The translations under genes were made by a program, and so were the position numbers. DNA of 64,000 nt. Source: Sycon ciliatum. Lineage: Eukaryota > Porifera > Calcarea > Leucosolenida > Sycettidae. Within the stretch, counting starts at the first letter, position 1, and each line of letters opens with the position of its first letter. Below, in pieces: positions 23,751 to 34,026 of the stretch. The stretch lies in NCBI RefSeq assembly GCF_964019385.1, contig NC_088645.1, positions 39,893,020 to 39,957,019 on the forward strand, given 5' to 3'. The notes beneath the pieces are model-generated. The model was given only the letters and a program-made list of their open reading frames with translations. It was not told the DNA's origin and searched no databases.

Positions 23751-24019
23751 AGAAGAAACACATGAGAACGAGTTATGCAGCAACTATCCACGACTGTAAC
23801 AAGATGATAAACGGTCAGAAAGTGCGATAATAGGGCACAAAACTGACAGGCTACTGAGACATTCAGCGACCCGAGACCTAGCTCTAACTCCAGTGCGCAA
23901 ACCAACAGCCTTCCCACTTGTTACATTGTATGTGCCCTATTATCGCACTTTCTGACCGTTTATCATCTTGTTACAGTCGTGGATAGTTGCTGCATAACTC
24001 GTTCTCATGTGTTTCTTCT
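23751..24019. repeat. Perfect-looking inverted repeat, 89-bp arms
   Basis: The arms at 23751-23839 and 23931-24019 are reverse complements with no mismatch that I can find. The 91-bp spacer carries another part of the same dispersed family. It arose from two family copies in head-to-head orientation, or by foldback insertion. Confidence 0.9.
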
Positions 24020-24087
24020 ATTTTTACATTTTAGTACTGGCTCTGTACGCGAGTTTAAACTCATCAGTCGATAAAACATAACATAAG

Positions 24088-24619
24088 AATGCTATTCGCT
24101 AGTTATATAGGGTAATTGTAATGTAGACTAAGGCAGTGCCGCAACCACTAAACGAATTCAAATAAAAGAAACAAACAAACCACGATGCTTTAGGAGGCTA
24201 CTCGTGTAGTCTTTAGCCGTTGGAATGGGTACGTTCGTGAGCGAATAGGCCATGTCCGTCCGTTTTGGTCGGTCCATTGTATGAAGCTCAGGGGAAAGTG
24301 CTCAACTGCTAGCAGGAGCGATATAGACAACGTGTCTTGTTCTGAATTATGTAGTACGCTCTGCCCATTTTGAGGTATTGAGCACTATTTGCAGCAAGGC
24401 CTCAAAGCACTTTGTCTATATGGCTCCTGCTAGCAGTTGAGCACATTCCCCTCACCTGCATACAATGGAACGACCAAAACGGATAGGACATCGACTATTC
24501 GCTCAAGAACGTACCTATTCGAACGGCTAAAGACTACACGAGATCCTACTAAAGCTTCGTGGTTGCGGCACTGCCTTAGCCTACATTACAATTACCCTAT
24601 ATAACTAGCGAATAGTATT
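24088..24619. repeat. Foldback element with arms of 209-243 bp
   Basis: The left arm at 24088-24330 and right arm at 24411-24619 pair over most of their length with small indels. GTTATATAGGGTAATTGTAA on the left has its complement on the right. Inner arms share CTGCTAGCAGGAGC. No open frame lies between them. Confidence 0.85.
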
Positions 24620-24719
24620 AATTTTCGCAAAGCTTCCCCTTTCTTTACTTATCTTTGATATTTATGACCCACCCAAACTGGGTGGTGTGCTGCTTTGCTG
24701 CTTGGAATTGTAGTGCGAC

Positions 24720-25165
24720 CACTTTGTCAAATATCGTACTGGTCTCGTCATCGTCCAGGAACAATCGACATTCTTTTTCCGTTTGGACTGTTGCTTTTTT
24801 TTTCGTTTTCGTCGCGCTTGCCTTCCCCTCTTTGGTCTTTCCATAACCTTGAACCTTCCAAGTTGGAAGGCTGTCGATTAGCGCTACGGAGATGTGTTGA
24901 AGCTAGATGTCAGGACGGCGTATGTCTCAGTACTCTGTCAGTTTTTGTGCCTAGTTATTGCACTTTCTGACTGTATATAGTATCCAGTTACAGTGATGGA
25001 GAGTTGCTCTTAACTCGTATCCATATGTCCTTTTTTTTTTTTTACTAAGTACACAACCTACTCGTCAGAAGGGAAGAGGACAACAGAGTATACAATAACA
25101 AAACAGCAGGGAGAGTAGGGGGTTTTCCTTTTTACATTTTATTTATGGCTCAACATCCGAGTTTC
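24720..25165 (+). repeat. Dispersed repeat family copy, longest version
   Basis: It carries the full order of family blocks: CGTCATCGTCCAGGAACAAT, CTTTGGTCTTTCCATAACCT, CCTTCCAAGTTGGAAGG, CAGTTTTTGTGCCTAG, CACTTTCTGACTG and GGCTCAACATCCGAGTTTC. The CCTTCCAA-x-TTGGAAGG block is itself palindromic. It is non-coding. Confidence 0.7.
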
Positions 25166-25240
25166 GAATAGTATTACTGTAATATTTATATCCTCTGATG
25201 AGTGTTTATCAACACGAAACTCGAATCTCATCACTACGGA

Positions 25241-25532
25241 GGATTAGCAAGACGAAATTCGCGTTCGCGTTCGCAAACATTTTTTGGTTCGCGAACTGCA
25301 TTGCGAACTTTCGCATTTTTCGTTCGGAAAAGTAGTCGGAACACGAATCGCGGATTCGTGTCAGGGCAGTCATAAATTTACCACGCTGTACTGTCTGTAG
25401 ACAATGTACGTCGTGTCAACATCATGCATGTGCGAATTCTGTTTGCTAATCCTTCTCATAACGCGAATTCCGTCACTGAGTTCGACTTTCCTTGGAGAGC
25501 GAACGCGAACGCGAATTTCGTCTTGCTAATCC
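25241..25532. mobile_element. TIR MITE, family GGATTAGCAAGACG, copy 2
   Basis: The TIRs are 34 bp and near perfect: GGATTAGCAAGACGAAATTC on the left and its complement ending GTCTTGCTAATCC on the right. The interior is nearly identical to 3857-4146. The inverted symmetry continues into the flanks (TACGGA… and …TCCGTA), so the true ends may be a few bases further out. Confidence 0.88.
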
Positions 25533-25636
25533 TCCGTACTATGTCCCTATTATCCCTATCATTCGTATTCGTTTACTGAAATTCACAAATGCAAAGGCAC
25601 GGGCTGCAAACCCGATTTTATGGACGCGAGTGTGCA

Positions 25637-25717
<81 letters not shown>

Positions 25718-25792
25718 GTGTGTGTGTGTGTGTCTGTGTGTGTCTGTGCATCTGTGTGTGTGGATGGGGGTTGTGTGTGTGTGCGTGTGTGT
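25637..25792. repeat. (GT)n microsatellite
   Basis: About 155 bp of mostly GT dinucleotides. The cysteine/valine and threonine/histidine frames on the two strands are artefacts of it. Confidence 0.97.
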
Positions 25793-27228
25793 AAATTTTC
25801 GCGGAGAGGAAGCCGATTTGTTAGCTCCTTGGTTTTTCTTTGTTGGCATCCTCCACGGGACGACCTTGGCCTTCTTGTCAGGGCCGTCCTGGGTATTGAC
25901 TGGGCCGTAGGCTTTTCATGCGTTGCAGCCGGTTTCGCTCGCGCGGAAGGACATTCTGTGAGCTGACGACCAGGGCGGGTAATTTTTTTGCCGTCACCGT
26001 CTTCTTGCGTCGTTTCCGCATCCTCCGCAGTGGCGTGGCGAGCCCTCGGATCAATCCCCAGCCTGAAACAATGCAGTGGCGCTCGGCAAAGCAAGTGGAT
26101 TCCTGGATGAGAAAGGAAGCAGTTCACACTCGCAGCAACTCATTCCTGCGCGGTGTGTCGCTGGAATTGTAAATTTGTCGTGTTGTTTGGACCTGAGATA
26201 GCGGACCTACAGCAGACTGTTCATCTCGTTTTTTGATATTTTTTCCTCTGTTTGGGAGTCATTTTCCATCAATATGGCAGCTTGTTTTGATTTCCTTCTT
26301 TTCAATTCATTTTGCTGTACTTCCTGTTTTGTTTTGCGCCACTGCTCGTCACCTTGCGCTCAGTTCTCTGAGTGGAGGGCGGCGTGACCCCATGGGGTAG
26401 GTGATTGATAGTAGTAGTAGTCTGTGTGTGTTTGTGTGTGTGCGTGTGCGTGTGTGTGTTCCTGAGTTGTTGAGTTGAGTGAAGGTTGGGGATATTTTTC
26501 CTCCGTCTTCTGCAAGTAGTTTTCAGCCACGGGCTGGCTTCTGGCCAAGGCCAGAGCCAGCCCTGGTGACAGGAGCATTAGATAGGTTGCGCTGAACAAG
26601 ACGACGTACATGTTGTCGTCGCGGGCGAGGAAATAAATCAGTGTCGACACCATGGTCACTTCCGATTTGACCACTCGTACTGAACCTCGTCCGCCTGAGC
26701 GCGGAGGCTCTGCAAACCCCCGCTTAGAGTGCGGCTCGCAACGTGCACCAGCAGCAAGGAGATTTGTGTTGTCCATGGGGACGTGGAACGTCAGAACTTT
26801 GGTGAACGTGGACGGCGATTTGAACACTGCCTCAAAAATTCAAAAAGACAACTCCGCGAGGAGAGAAAAATCGATCTTGTTTGCCGGCAACTGCAGCGCT
26901 ACAGCATGAACGTCGTTGGATTTCAGGAGACCCTCTGGTTTGGAACTAATTCCTACCAAGTCGACGACTTGTCCGTCCGTCGCCTGGAGTCCTTTCGCCT
27001 GCAGTGCGTGTGCTCCATCCTTACGATAAATCGTGGCCGGCAGATCGAGGAGCACATCTCCTCTCTCCAGGTTCGCAGGATGTGGGGCGATATGGAGGAG
27101 ATCGCGGACAAAGTCAGAGTCCGCCGACTTCGATGGTTTGGCCACGTGTCCCGCATGCAAGATCGGATCCCTCGTCAGCTGCTGCACGGCGCGTTAGGCC
27201 CCGGTCACACATGCCCTTTTTTTGGCGG

Positions 27229-27302
27229 TTCCGCCAAAGCGTAACTTACGCTTCCGCCGTTGCCTCGGCAACGGCGGAGGCGTAAGTTACGCTTTGGCGG
27301 AA
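27229..27302. repeat. 74-bp palindrome (36-bp arms)
   Basis: TTCCGCCAAAGCGTAACTTA and the rest of the arm through 27264 are repeated in inverse from 27267 to 27302 around a 2-base centre. Related TCCGCCAAAGCGG stretches recur near 28187 and 28256. It is subterminal in the Harbinger-like element. Confidence 0.9.
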
Positions 27303-27733
27303 AGTAACACTTGGTTTGGATTTCGCTACGCCAAAAAAATGCGAGCGGAGCCTCCGCTTTCGCGGATCCGCTTTGGCGGAACCTGCATGGTGATCAGCTT
27401 TGGAGTTTGGTGTGCTACTTCTGCACTGAGTTCTGGTGTTGTTTGGTTGCCGTTTGGTATTCATTTTTCATATTGTTCTTCTTTGCCAATGAACTGCACG
27501 TTCTGGAGATCTCGCAAACAATACTGCATCGTTATGAGTGGATAATTGGTGAGGGAATCCGTCTCCCAACTCATTGGCCCCGATCGCGGACGATCTCCAA
27601 CTCTCTCCAACCAATACGTCCACCAGAGTATGCAACACTAGGACTGCAACCAGGGAGTAGTAGAGTACTCTGCCACACCCTCACTGCAACTGCAGGCATC
27701 CACGCAGTTGCTGGGTCGATGATGGATCATGGA

Positions 27734-28135
27734 GGAGGCAACGACACCCTGCTATAAAACTATTTGAATTTGATATTGCTGTAAACTAAACTAATATTCA
27801 AATACACCCGTGCTGTGCCGCAGTGAATGTGCCCCAAATCCACGAGTGTACTTGACAGGAGACATTCAGCAGCCTGTCAGCGATCACGATAGCTCTACTT
27901 GTACAAGCGAAGGTCGCTTCAACTCGGACAAGAAGGAGGCAACGGCACCCTGCTATACAACTATTTGAATTTGATATTGATGTAAACCAAACTAGTAATA
28001 TTCTAATACACCTGTACTGGGCCGCAGTGAATGCGCCCCAAATCCACGAGTGTACTTGACAGGAGACATTCAGCAGCCTGTCAGCGATCCACGATAGCTC
28101 TACTTGTACAAGTGAAGGTCGCTTCAACTCGGACC
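27734..28135 (+). repeat. 201-bp tandem duplication
   Basis: Two adjacent units, 27734-27934 and 27935-28135, share most bases. Both contain CCACGAGTGTACTTGACAGG and CAGCAGCCTGTCAGCGAT. It lies within the Harbinger-like element. Confidence 0.85.
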
Positions 28136-28314
28136 GTTGGCAAGAACATCTAAAATTTCATAGGACGTGCTGCATTTGCATTCTCTCCGCCAAAGCGGAG
28201 CGTTGAGGAGCAGAGTAGTCTACATGTGTGTTGTGTGACCGCTGCATCGTGTGGTCCGCCAAAGCGGCTGCGGTAGTTCCGCTTTCCGCCTTCGCAAAAG
28301 CGGTGCAAGCTTTT

Positions 28315-28876
28315 CATGTGTGACCGCGGCCTTACCCTCCAAATGTCCACCGCATGGACCCCGTAAGCGCTGGAAGGACTCCGCAACGTGAGACTTGATG
28401 GCTGTTGGCGTTCCTCTGGAGCAGCTTGGTGACAACGGCCAAGATCGACAGGGATGGCGGGTCACCTGCCGTGACGCTGTCGACGCTATTGTCCAGTCCC
28501 GCATGGAGTCTGTGGCGAAGCCCCTCATCTGTGGCACTTGTGCGCGCAGTTTTTGTCGGCCACAGGATATTGCGAGGCACTAGTGTAACGCTGTTCATGT
28601 GTGACCGCGGCCTTACCCTCCAAATGTCCACCGCATGGACCCCGTAAGCGCTGGAAGGACTCCGCAACGTGAGACTTGATGGCTGTTGGCGTTCCTCTGG
28701 AGCAGCTTGGTGACAACGGCCAAGATCGACAGGGATGGCGGGTCACCTGCCGTGACGCTGTCGACGCTATTGTCCAGTCCCGCATGGAGTCTGTGGCGAA
28801 GCCCCTCATCTGTGGCACTTGTGCGCGCAGTTTTCGTCGGCCACAGGATATTGCGAGGCACTAGTGTAACGCTGTT
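28315..28876 (+). repeat. 281-bp tandem duplication across a transposon/LINE junction
   Basis: Units 28315-28595 and 28596-28876 are almost identical. The one difference I see is TTTTG versus TTTTC near 28555/28836, changing Cys to Arg in the LINE zinc-finger frame. Each unit begins with the right TIR of the Harbinger-like element and then LINE sequence, so the duplication came after that insertion. Confidence 0.9.
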
Positions 28877-28980
28877 CGCGCGGCCCACGCGCGCGCTGAG
28901 TATGGCGTTTCCCGCCTGGTGGACTACACGTCTCCTGGTCTGCCCCGTATGGGGCCACATAGCCAGTCATGGTAGTGGAG

Positions 28981-29020
28981 GAAGGAAGGAAGGAAGGAAA
29001 GAAGGTGTGTGTGTGTGTGT
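28981..29020. repeat. GGAA and GT simple repeats at a LINE junction
   Basis: A short (GGAA)n followed by (GT)n separates two LINE 3' segments. Confidence 0.85.
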
Positions 29021-29029
29021 ATGAGGCAG

Positions 29030-29520
29030 TGTTGGGCATCGACAAATGGTACGACTTGGCCGAGGATAGACTGGGATGGCGGGCCGCTTACACTGTTCTG
29101 CCCCCGCCCGAACCCGATTGTAGGCCTCTGCGGGTACCTTGTGCCGTGTGTGGTCGTCTCTTCTCCAGGATTGGTTTGCCTCCTCACAAATGCCTAGGTG
29201 AGCGCCGCAAACCTGTATCGGAACAGAAAGGTAGCCGACAATGTTTTGCCTGCCAGCGCTGGTTCCTTAGTTCTGGCGTTTTGGCGGTCCACAAGTGCCC
29301 CATCTCCGAGGCGCTCCCCGCGGCATCATCTCAAGCTCCATGCCGAAGTGTCCACCATTGCTGATCAGCCGACTCCTCCGCCGCTGCGTGTCCGGCTCGA
29401 TCTCTCATGTTGCAAGGCCCACTGTGGAGGTTGTGGTTGGTTCTGCCGCTCTACTCGTGGCTTTCAAATCCATAGCTGCCGGAGATGGCTCTCTCGTGGT
29501 GCCAATTGAACATGGTTCCT
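29030..29520 (+). mobile_element. LINE ORF2 C-terminal fragment with zinc-finger motifs
   Basis: The frame reads WYDLAEDRLGWRAAY, then CAVCGRLFSRIGLPPHKC, then CFACQRWFLSSGVLAVHKC, and in another frame CGGCGWFCRSTRGFQIHSC. The same order of a tryptophan-rich linker and C-x2-C…H-x3-C fingers occurs in the longer fragment at 29707-30732. It is frameshifted and has no RT. Confidence 0.7.
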
Positions 29521-29620
29521 GACCTCTTGGCAGACTGCCGACATTCTGCTGTCGCTCGTCGTTCCCTGTTGTGGGCCCCGCAAGGGGACACGTGACCGTA
29601 ATGGCAGTTTTTACCAGGAC

Positions 29621-29621
<1 letters not shown>

Positions 29622-29705
<84 letters not shown>
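29622..29705. repeat. (GT)n microsatellite, about 42 units
   Basis: A pure GT tract lies immediately upstream of the LINE C-terminal frame. It may mark the 5' truncation point. Confidence 0.97.
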
Positions 29706-29706
<1 letters not shown>

Positions 29707-29708
<2 letters not shown>

Positions 29709-30732
29709 AGTGGTAACACCAGACGGACGATGCCACACCGATGTGTCCAACCGCATAGCTGCTGCATCTAAGGCCTTTGGCAGCCTCTACTCGTCAGTTT
29801 TTCGGAACACTTCACTAACATCCAAGACTAAACAACACACGTACACATGCTGTGTGTTGTCGGTGCTGTTGTATGGGGCTGAGAACTGGACACTGTTGCG
29901 TGCCGACATACGTCGCCTTGAACAATTCCACAACCGCTGCGTTCGTGTCATTCTCGGCACCTCGCGTTCCAAACAGTGGGAGGACCACCTGTCATCTGCC
30001 TCGCTGCATAGAATGTGCGCTACAGAGCCAGTTGCTGACATGGTTGCCCGTCGACGGCTGCAGTGGCTTGGCCACATTGCCAGGATGGACGACCACCGGC
30101 TTCCAAAGGCAGTGTTGTTCTCGTGGCTCCATACTCCACGCCCTGCTCATGGCCCCAGGCGTCGATGGCGTGATGTGGTACGCGATGACCTCAAGGCGTT
30201 CGGTCTATACACCGGTTGGTACGACCTCGCAGCTGAACGTGGCGAGTGGATCCAGTCCATCTCGGATGCTATTGTTGCACGGTGCTTACGCCTTGAAACG
30301 ACAGCCAAGTCAGTGTGTTGTGCGATCTGTGAGCGACTCTTCGCCAGTGAAAGCGGACTTCGGCGGCACAAATGCAGGGAAGAGCGACTGAAGCCGATCC
30401 ATGAACAGGCCAGTGCTGTGTTGTGCGAAACGTGCCATCGTTGGTTTGCTAGCCGAGGTGGATTTGCTGTGCACAGCTGCTCTCCCAGTCTTGGTGACGC
30501 TCCAGTTCCAGAGATTGTTGCACCTCGCCCACCTGATTGCAGCCAATGTCATTACCACTGCCACACCTGTGACCGCTGTTTCCGGAGCAAAGATGGGCAC
30601 CGCCGGCACAACTGCAACTCCAACCGCAGAACATGCAGCTCTGGCTCCGAGCGCCGCACCATCCCATGCCCGACCTGCTCTCGGAAGTTCACACGTCTCC
30701 AGTACCTGGCTCAACACAAATGCAAGAAGTAA
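29707..30732 (+). mobile_element. 5'-truncated LINE ORF2 C-terminus (RT tail plus zinc fingers), open to its stop
   Basis: An intact frame of about 340 codons runs into the natural stop at 30730-30732. It begins in the thumb region after the RT catalytic core (CCVLSVLLYGAENWTLL, then IRRLEQFHNRCVRVILG and RRRLQWLGHIARMDDHRLPK). It continues through WRDVVRDDLKAFG and GWYDLAAERGEWIQSI into four or five fingers: CCAICERLF, CETCHRWFASRGGFAVHSC, CHTCDRCFRSKDGHRRHNC and CPTCSRKFTRLQYLAQHKC. The YADD catalytic core is absent, so it cannot transpose. The clean frame suggests a younger insertion than its neighbours. Confidence 0.85.
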
Positions 30733-30802
30733 CTCTGCCCTCCTTGCCTCTTTGAGGCACTGCATCACCTTTAGGTGGCAGTTTCAAGGTTTCATGGTTC
30801 AA

Positions 30803-30890
30803 GGTGTGTGCGTGTGTATGTGTGCGTGTGTATGTGTGTGTGTAAGGGTGTGTGTGTGTGTGTGTGTGTGCATGTGTTGTTGTTGTTGTT
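30803..30890. repeat. GT and TGT simple repeats
   Basis: Impure GT tract ending in TGTTGTTGTT, just 3' of the LINE stop. It could be part of the LINE tail. Confidence 0.85.
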
Positions 30891-31168
30891 TGGCTTTATT
30901 TAGAGTGGAGTTCCAAAACAAGCCTAAACCTAATGACAACGGTCCCACTGATAATACGAGAAAAGAAAAATATGTGAAAATAAGCGGACAAGCAGAACAG
31001 AGAAGAATATATTAAAGTTAGATAACCAATATGAGCACGGCAGCAGGGAAACAAATTCTGTGTGCATGTGTGTCAGACAGAATAGATAACTCGGATTCTA
31101 GGTCATGTAGGTGTCACATTCTAGCTGGCACTGATGGGGGTGCGGGGGTGCAGTACAAGTACATCTAC

Positions 31169-31219
31169 AGTATGTGTGTTTGTGTATGCGTATGTGTGTG
31201 TGTGTGTGTGTGTGTGTGG

Positions 31220-31251
<32 letters not shown>

Positions 31252-31266
31252 GTGTGCGTGTGTGTG
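31169..31266. repeat. (GT)n microsatellite
   Basis: GT repeats with scattered interruptions. Confidence 0.95.
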
Positions 31267-31459
31267 AGAGAGAATTGATGACTATGATCCTAGGTGACTG
31301 GTCATGTACATGCATGTCACAATCTAGATGCTACTGATGACAGTCCCATCACATGATTTCAGGCATCCAAAGGGATGAACATTGATACTGGTTTTACACA
31401 TTGTTGTGAATTCCAGCAGAAATCTAAGAGAGCTCGATACCGGGAAGGCAGAGCCGTGA

Positions 31460-32460
31460 CACGCTAGTCAGAACAACAGATGGCTTGATCAGTCACAACT
31501 TAAAGTTTCATGCCATCTCAGGCACTCATCAGGTGATATATCACCTGATGAGTGCCTGAGATGGCATGAAACTCTAAGTTGTGACTGATCAAGATCAGTG
31601 AATAGTTAAACCCAACACGAATGAAAAATGAGAAATGGAATAAAACAAAATTTGTAAAAAAATAAATAGATAAATAATCAAATCAAATATCAAACGAGAG
31701 AGCTTGGAAACTCAGGGCCCTACGCTATGCTTTTTTGCCTTGATGACCTAGACAAAAAAAGCATAGGGGTGTTATAAATTCATATAAATTTCTATTTTTT
31801 GTTTTTAGGCATAACCTGGGATTCGAACCCGCACTATCGCCCTGCATGCATCCCCCGATACACTTCGCATACATACTAATTCTTCCAAGTTGCTTCACGT
31901 TAATGATCTTGTATTTGAAAGCCCTATTTGAATATGCATTGTGGCCAGCCGTCTTTGATTGTACGGTACGGGACAGGTACGGTCGAGGGTAATACGACAC
32001 CATCTACCGCCTTGATGATGGCAATAAAAGCATAGGGATGTTATAAATTTTTCGATTCTCCTATTTTTTCAGGCATTACCTGGGATTCGAACTCGCACTA
32101 TCGCCCTACATATATTCCCCATACACTTCGCATTCATACTCATTCTTCCAGGTTGCTTCACGTTATGATCTTGCGTTTGAAAGCCCTATTTGAATAGTGC
32201 GGCCAGCTGTATGTGGCCAGCTGTGTTTGATGGTACGGTACGGTACGGGACAGATACGGGATAGCGCCAGGCGTGACGCAAACACACAAACACACAAACA
32301 AACACCAAATTAAAGCTGTGTGGACCCTGGCTAGCGCCAGACGTTACTGACGTAAAGTCTTCTGCATAGCTACGGGAATAAATGATCAAGATGAGTGCCT
32401 GAGATGGCATGAAACTCTAAGTTGTGACTGATCAAGCCATCTGTTGTTCTGACTAGTGTG
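31460..32460. mobile_element. DNA element with 70-bp terminal inverted repeats
   Basis: The left end (31460-31530, CACGCTAGTCAGAACAACAG…) is the reverse complement of the right end (about 32391-32460) with very few changes. Just inside the left TIR a second inverted copy of its inner half forms a palindrome at 31489-31591. The interior carries two direct repeats of about 240 bp. No transposase frame is seen. Target duplications are not clear. Confidence 0.8.
31758..32265. repeat. Two direct repeats of about 240 bp, each with a tRNA B-box-like motif
   Basis: Units 31758-31995 and about 32026-32265 share AAAAGCATAGGG, CTGGGATTCGAAC, CACTATCGCCCT, TACACTTCGCAT and TTGAAAGCCCTATTTGAAT. On the minus strand each has GGTTCGAATCCC or GAGTTCGAATCCC, which matches a pol III B box. 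No convincing A box or cloverleaf accompanies it. Confidence 0.7.
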
Positions 32461-32465
32461 ATACT

Positions 32466-32659
32466 GGTTATACATATACTCCAGCCTATGATCTTCAGGT
32501 ACATGGTCATGGATTGGGAAAGGGTGAACATGCAGTACTTTCCGATCTCGCTTTAGGTCATCACGCTAGCGAGAGAGGCGCCCCTGTTATCCTCTTCGAG
32601 GAAAACAATGTTCTGGCAGCTTGCGCTTCTGACAAACAGAGACCACCTGGCACGAGCGT
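32466..32659 (+). CDS. Possible orphan exon or gene remnant of the trefoil cluster
   Basis: An open frame without ATG runs to a TGA at 32657-32659. Its end, GAPVILFEENNVLAACASDK followed by QRPPG, can be laid against the end of gene 3's exon 1 (NNKMCLMALDNGQGG) or against the C-terminal strands of gene 3. No donor with the family's phase 1 is seen at its end. It may be chance, a pseudogene piece, or an unrecognised terminal exon. Confidence 0.2.
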
Positions 32660-33797
32660 ACGCTGATATCCGTGCCAGCCATATGTCACTGACAGGCAGC
32701 CCCCAATCCCGAAATAATTAATTCATGTATCGTGGCTGTGAGACATGCTAGCAGATGGTTACCACTTGCAGCGCTTTTCACGTGGCTACCTCTACTCACA
32801 GCTACAACTGTGTTCACTCCATTTCGGGGGTGAGACATGGGGAAGCCGTCAGACAGAGGTGTAAGCGCGCGTGTGGCGCTTGGAGTACAGCTCTAGCTCG
32901 CTTTACTCGATTCGAGTGAAGAGGACCCGTACCTTGACCTGGTGACCGGTGGCCTGAGCCATGGGGATTTTCCTTTCACATAATTATGGCGACAGTGTCA
33001 CTGTAGATCTATACAGTAGGTCTACGCACTTGAATCTACATTCTACATGACTGTCGACTCTACATGTATTCGGAAGGCAGTTGTTGCATCATCGGACAAG
33101 CTAAACATCACATGACGCCAGGATGATGCATGTGCTTGCTCATGCATATTCTCGTGTGACATGTACTGGCTGCCTTTGAGAGTGATTTCGTACCGTAGAT
33201 CTACTCCTCGGCTCAATCATCAATGAAATCCCGTCGCATCACTCAAGTGTTCGCCTCGCACCTTTTCGCAGCCCAATACTCGCAGGTCTAGGGACAGCAC
33301 TGTACATCAAGTCAGGACAACACCAGCCGTACAGTTCCTAACACTAGGTTGATCGAGGTCAACAAGACTGCCTGAAGACAACACACAATAATTCGAGCCA
33401 GGGTCCTTGGCGACCACCAAGCTCCATGGACGTTGATCTGGTGCAGGGTGCAATCTTGACTCTCATTGTCGGATTTCATGGACTAGCATTCTACTTTATA
33501 GGTTCTCATCACATCTTATACGGAATTGCTCCTTACCCATGGGCTCACTTATTTCCCAATTTTAGTTGTTCATGCATTGTGGGTGTGAAGGTTGCCCTGG
33601 TATTGTTTTGCAGCATTTTTCCCAGATAGTTCGCTACGTTCAGTATCTTAGAACTTCAAAGCTCACGCCTCTTGTTTAGCCTTTGGCGGAGTATGTTGGC
33701 ATGTTTTCTGGCATCATTTCTGGCATAATTTTCGGGTATTGTCTAAACATTATGCCCTGGCATAAAAGGACTTGTTCTTTTAGATACATGTACATAC

Positions 33798-33817
33798 GAA
33801 CACACACACACACACAC

Positions 33818-33863
<46 letters not shown>

Positions 33864-33977
33864 ACACACACACACGAACACATACATACACACACACACA
33901 CACGCACGCACACACGAACACACACACACGAACACATACATACACACACACACACACGAACTCACACACACACACGA

Positions 33978-34026
<49 letters not shown>

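Larger units (their letters stand above)
22246..26773. other. Intergenic DNA between gene 3 and the LINE nest
   Basis: It holds a possible retroposon tail ending in a 23-base A run (23028-23050), a possible weak relative of the GGCGGATAATGC MITE near 23216-23290, two inverted repeats (23751-24019 and 24088-24619), a dispersed-family copy (24720-25165), a TIR MITE (25241-25532) and a GT microsatellite. About 25800-26770 has no recognised gene. It ends with CCCATGGGGTAGGTGATTGA and TAG repeats near 26390, which look like an older LINE tail. Confidence 0.5.
27197..28331. mobile_element. PIF/Harbinger-like non-autonomous element with TTA target duplication
   Basis: The 17-bp ends GGCCCCGGTCACACATG (27197-27213) and the complement of 28315-28331 differ at one base. 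Both sides are flanked by TTA (27194-27196 and 28332-28334). A 3-bp TTA/TAA duplication and a GGCC-type TIR are hallmarks of the PIF/Harbinger superfamily. The insertion splits a LINE frame that resumes directly beyond it. Inside are a 74-bp perfect palindrome (27229-27302) and a 201-bp tandem duplication. There is no transposase. Confidence 0.72.
26774..28930 (+). mobile_element. Internally deleted non-LTR retrotransposon (APE-type LINE), broken by a nested insertion
   Basis: The start MGTWNVRTL (26774) is the characteristic beginning of the APE endonuclease of LINE ORF2. After a frame change the sequence passes from an endonuclease-like VVGFQETLWFG straight to RRLESFRLQCV…MWGDMEEIADKVRVRRLRWFGHVSRM, the region after the reverse transcriptase, so most of the endonuclease and the whole catalytic RT core are missing. 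The frame is interrupted at 27197 by a Harbinger-like element and resumes after 28331 (WKDSA…, then a C-x2-C zinc-finger half). The 28315-28595 segment is tandemly duplicated. It is a dead element. Confidence 0.75.

Noticed and set aside
25492-26127. Long Cys/Val and Thr/His open frames
   Set aside because: They are translations of the GT microsatellite on both strands.
29707-30732. C2H2 zinc-finger host gene
   Set aside because: The fingers are preceded by the LYGAENW and RRRLQWLGHIARM motifs of LINE ORF2, so this is a retrotransposon tail.
31811-31880. tRNA gene suggested by GGTTCGAATCCC on the minus strand
   Set aside because: The B box is good, but there is no matching A box and no cloverleaf. 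The motif belongs to a direct-repeat unit.
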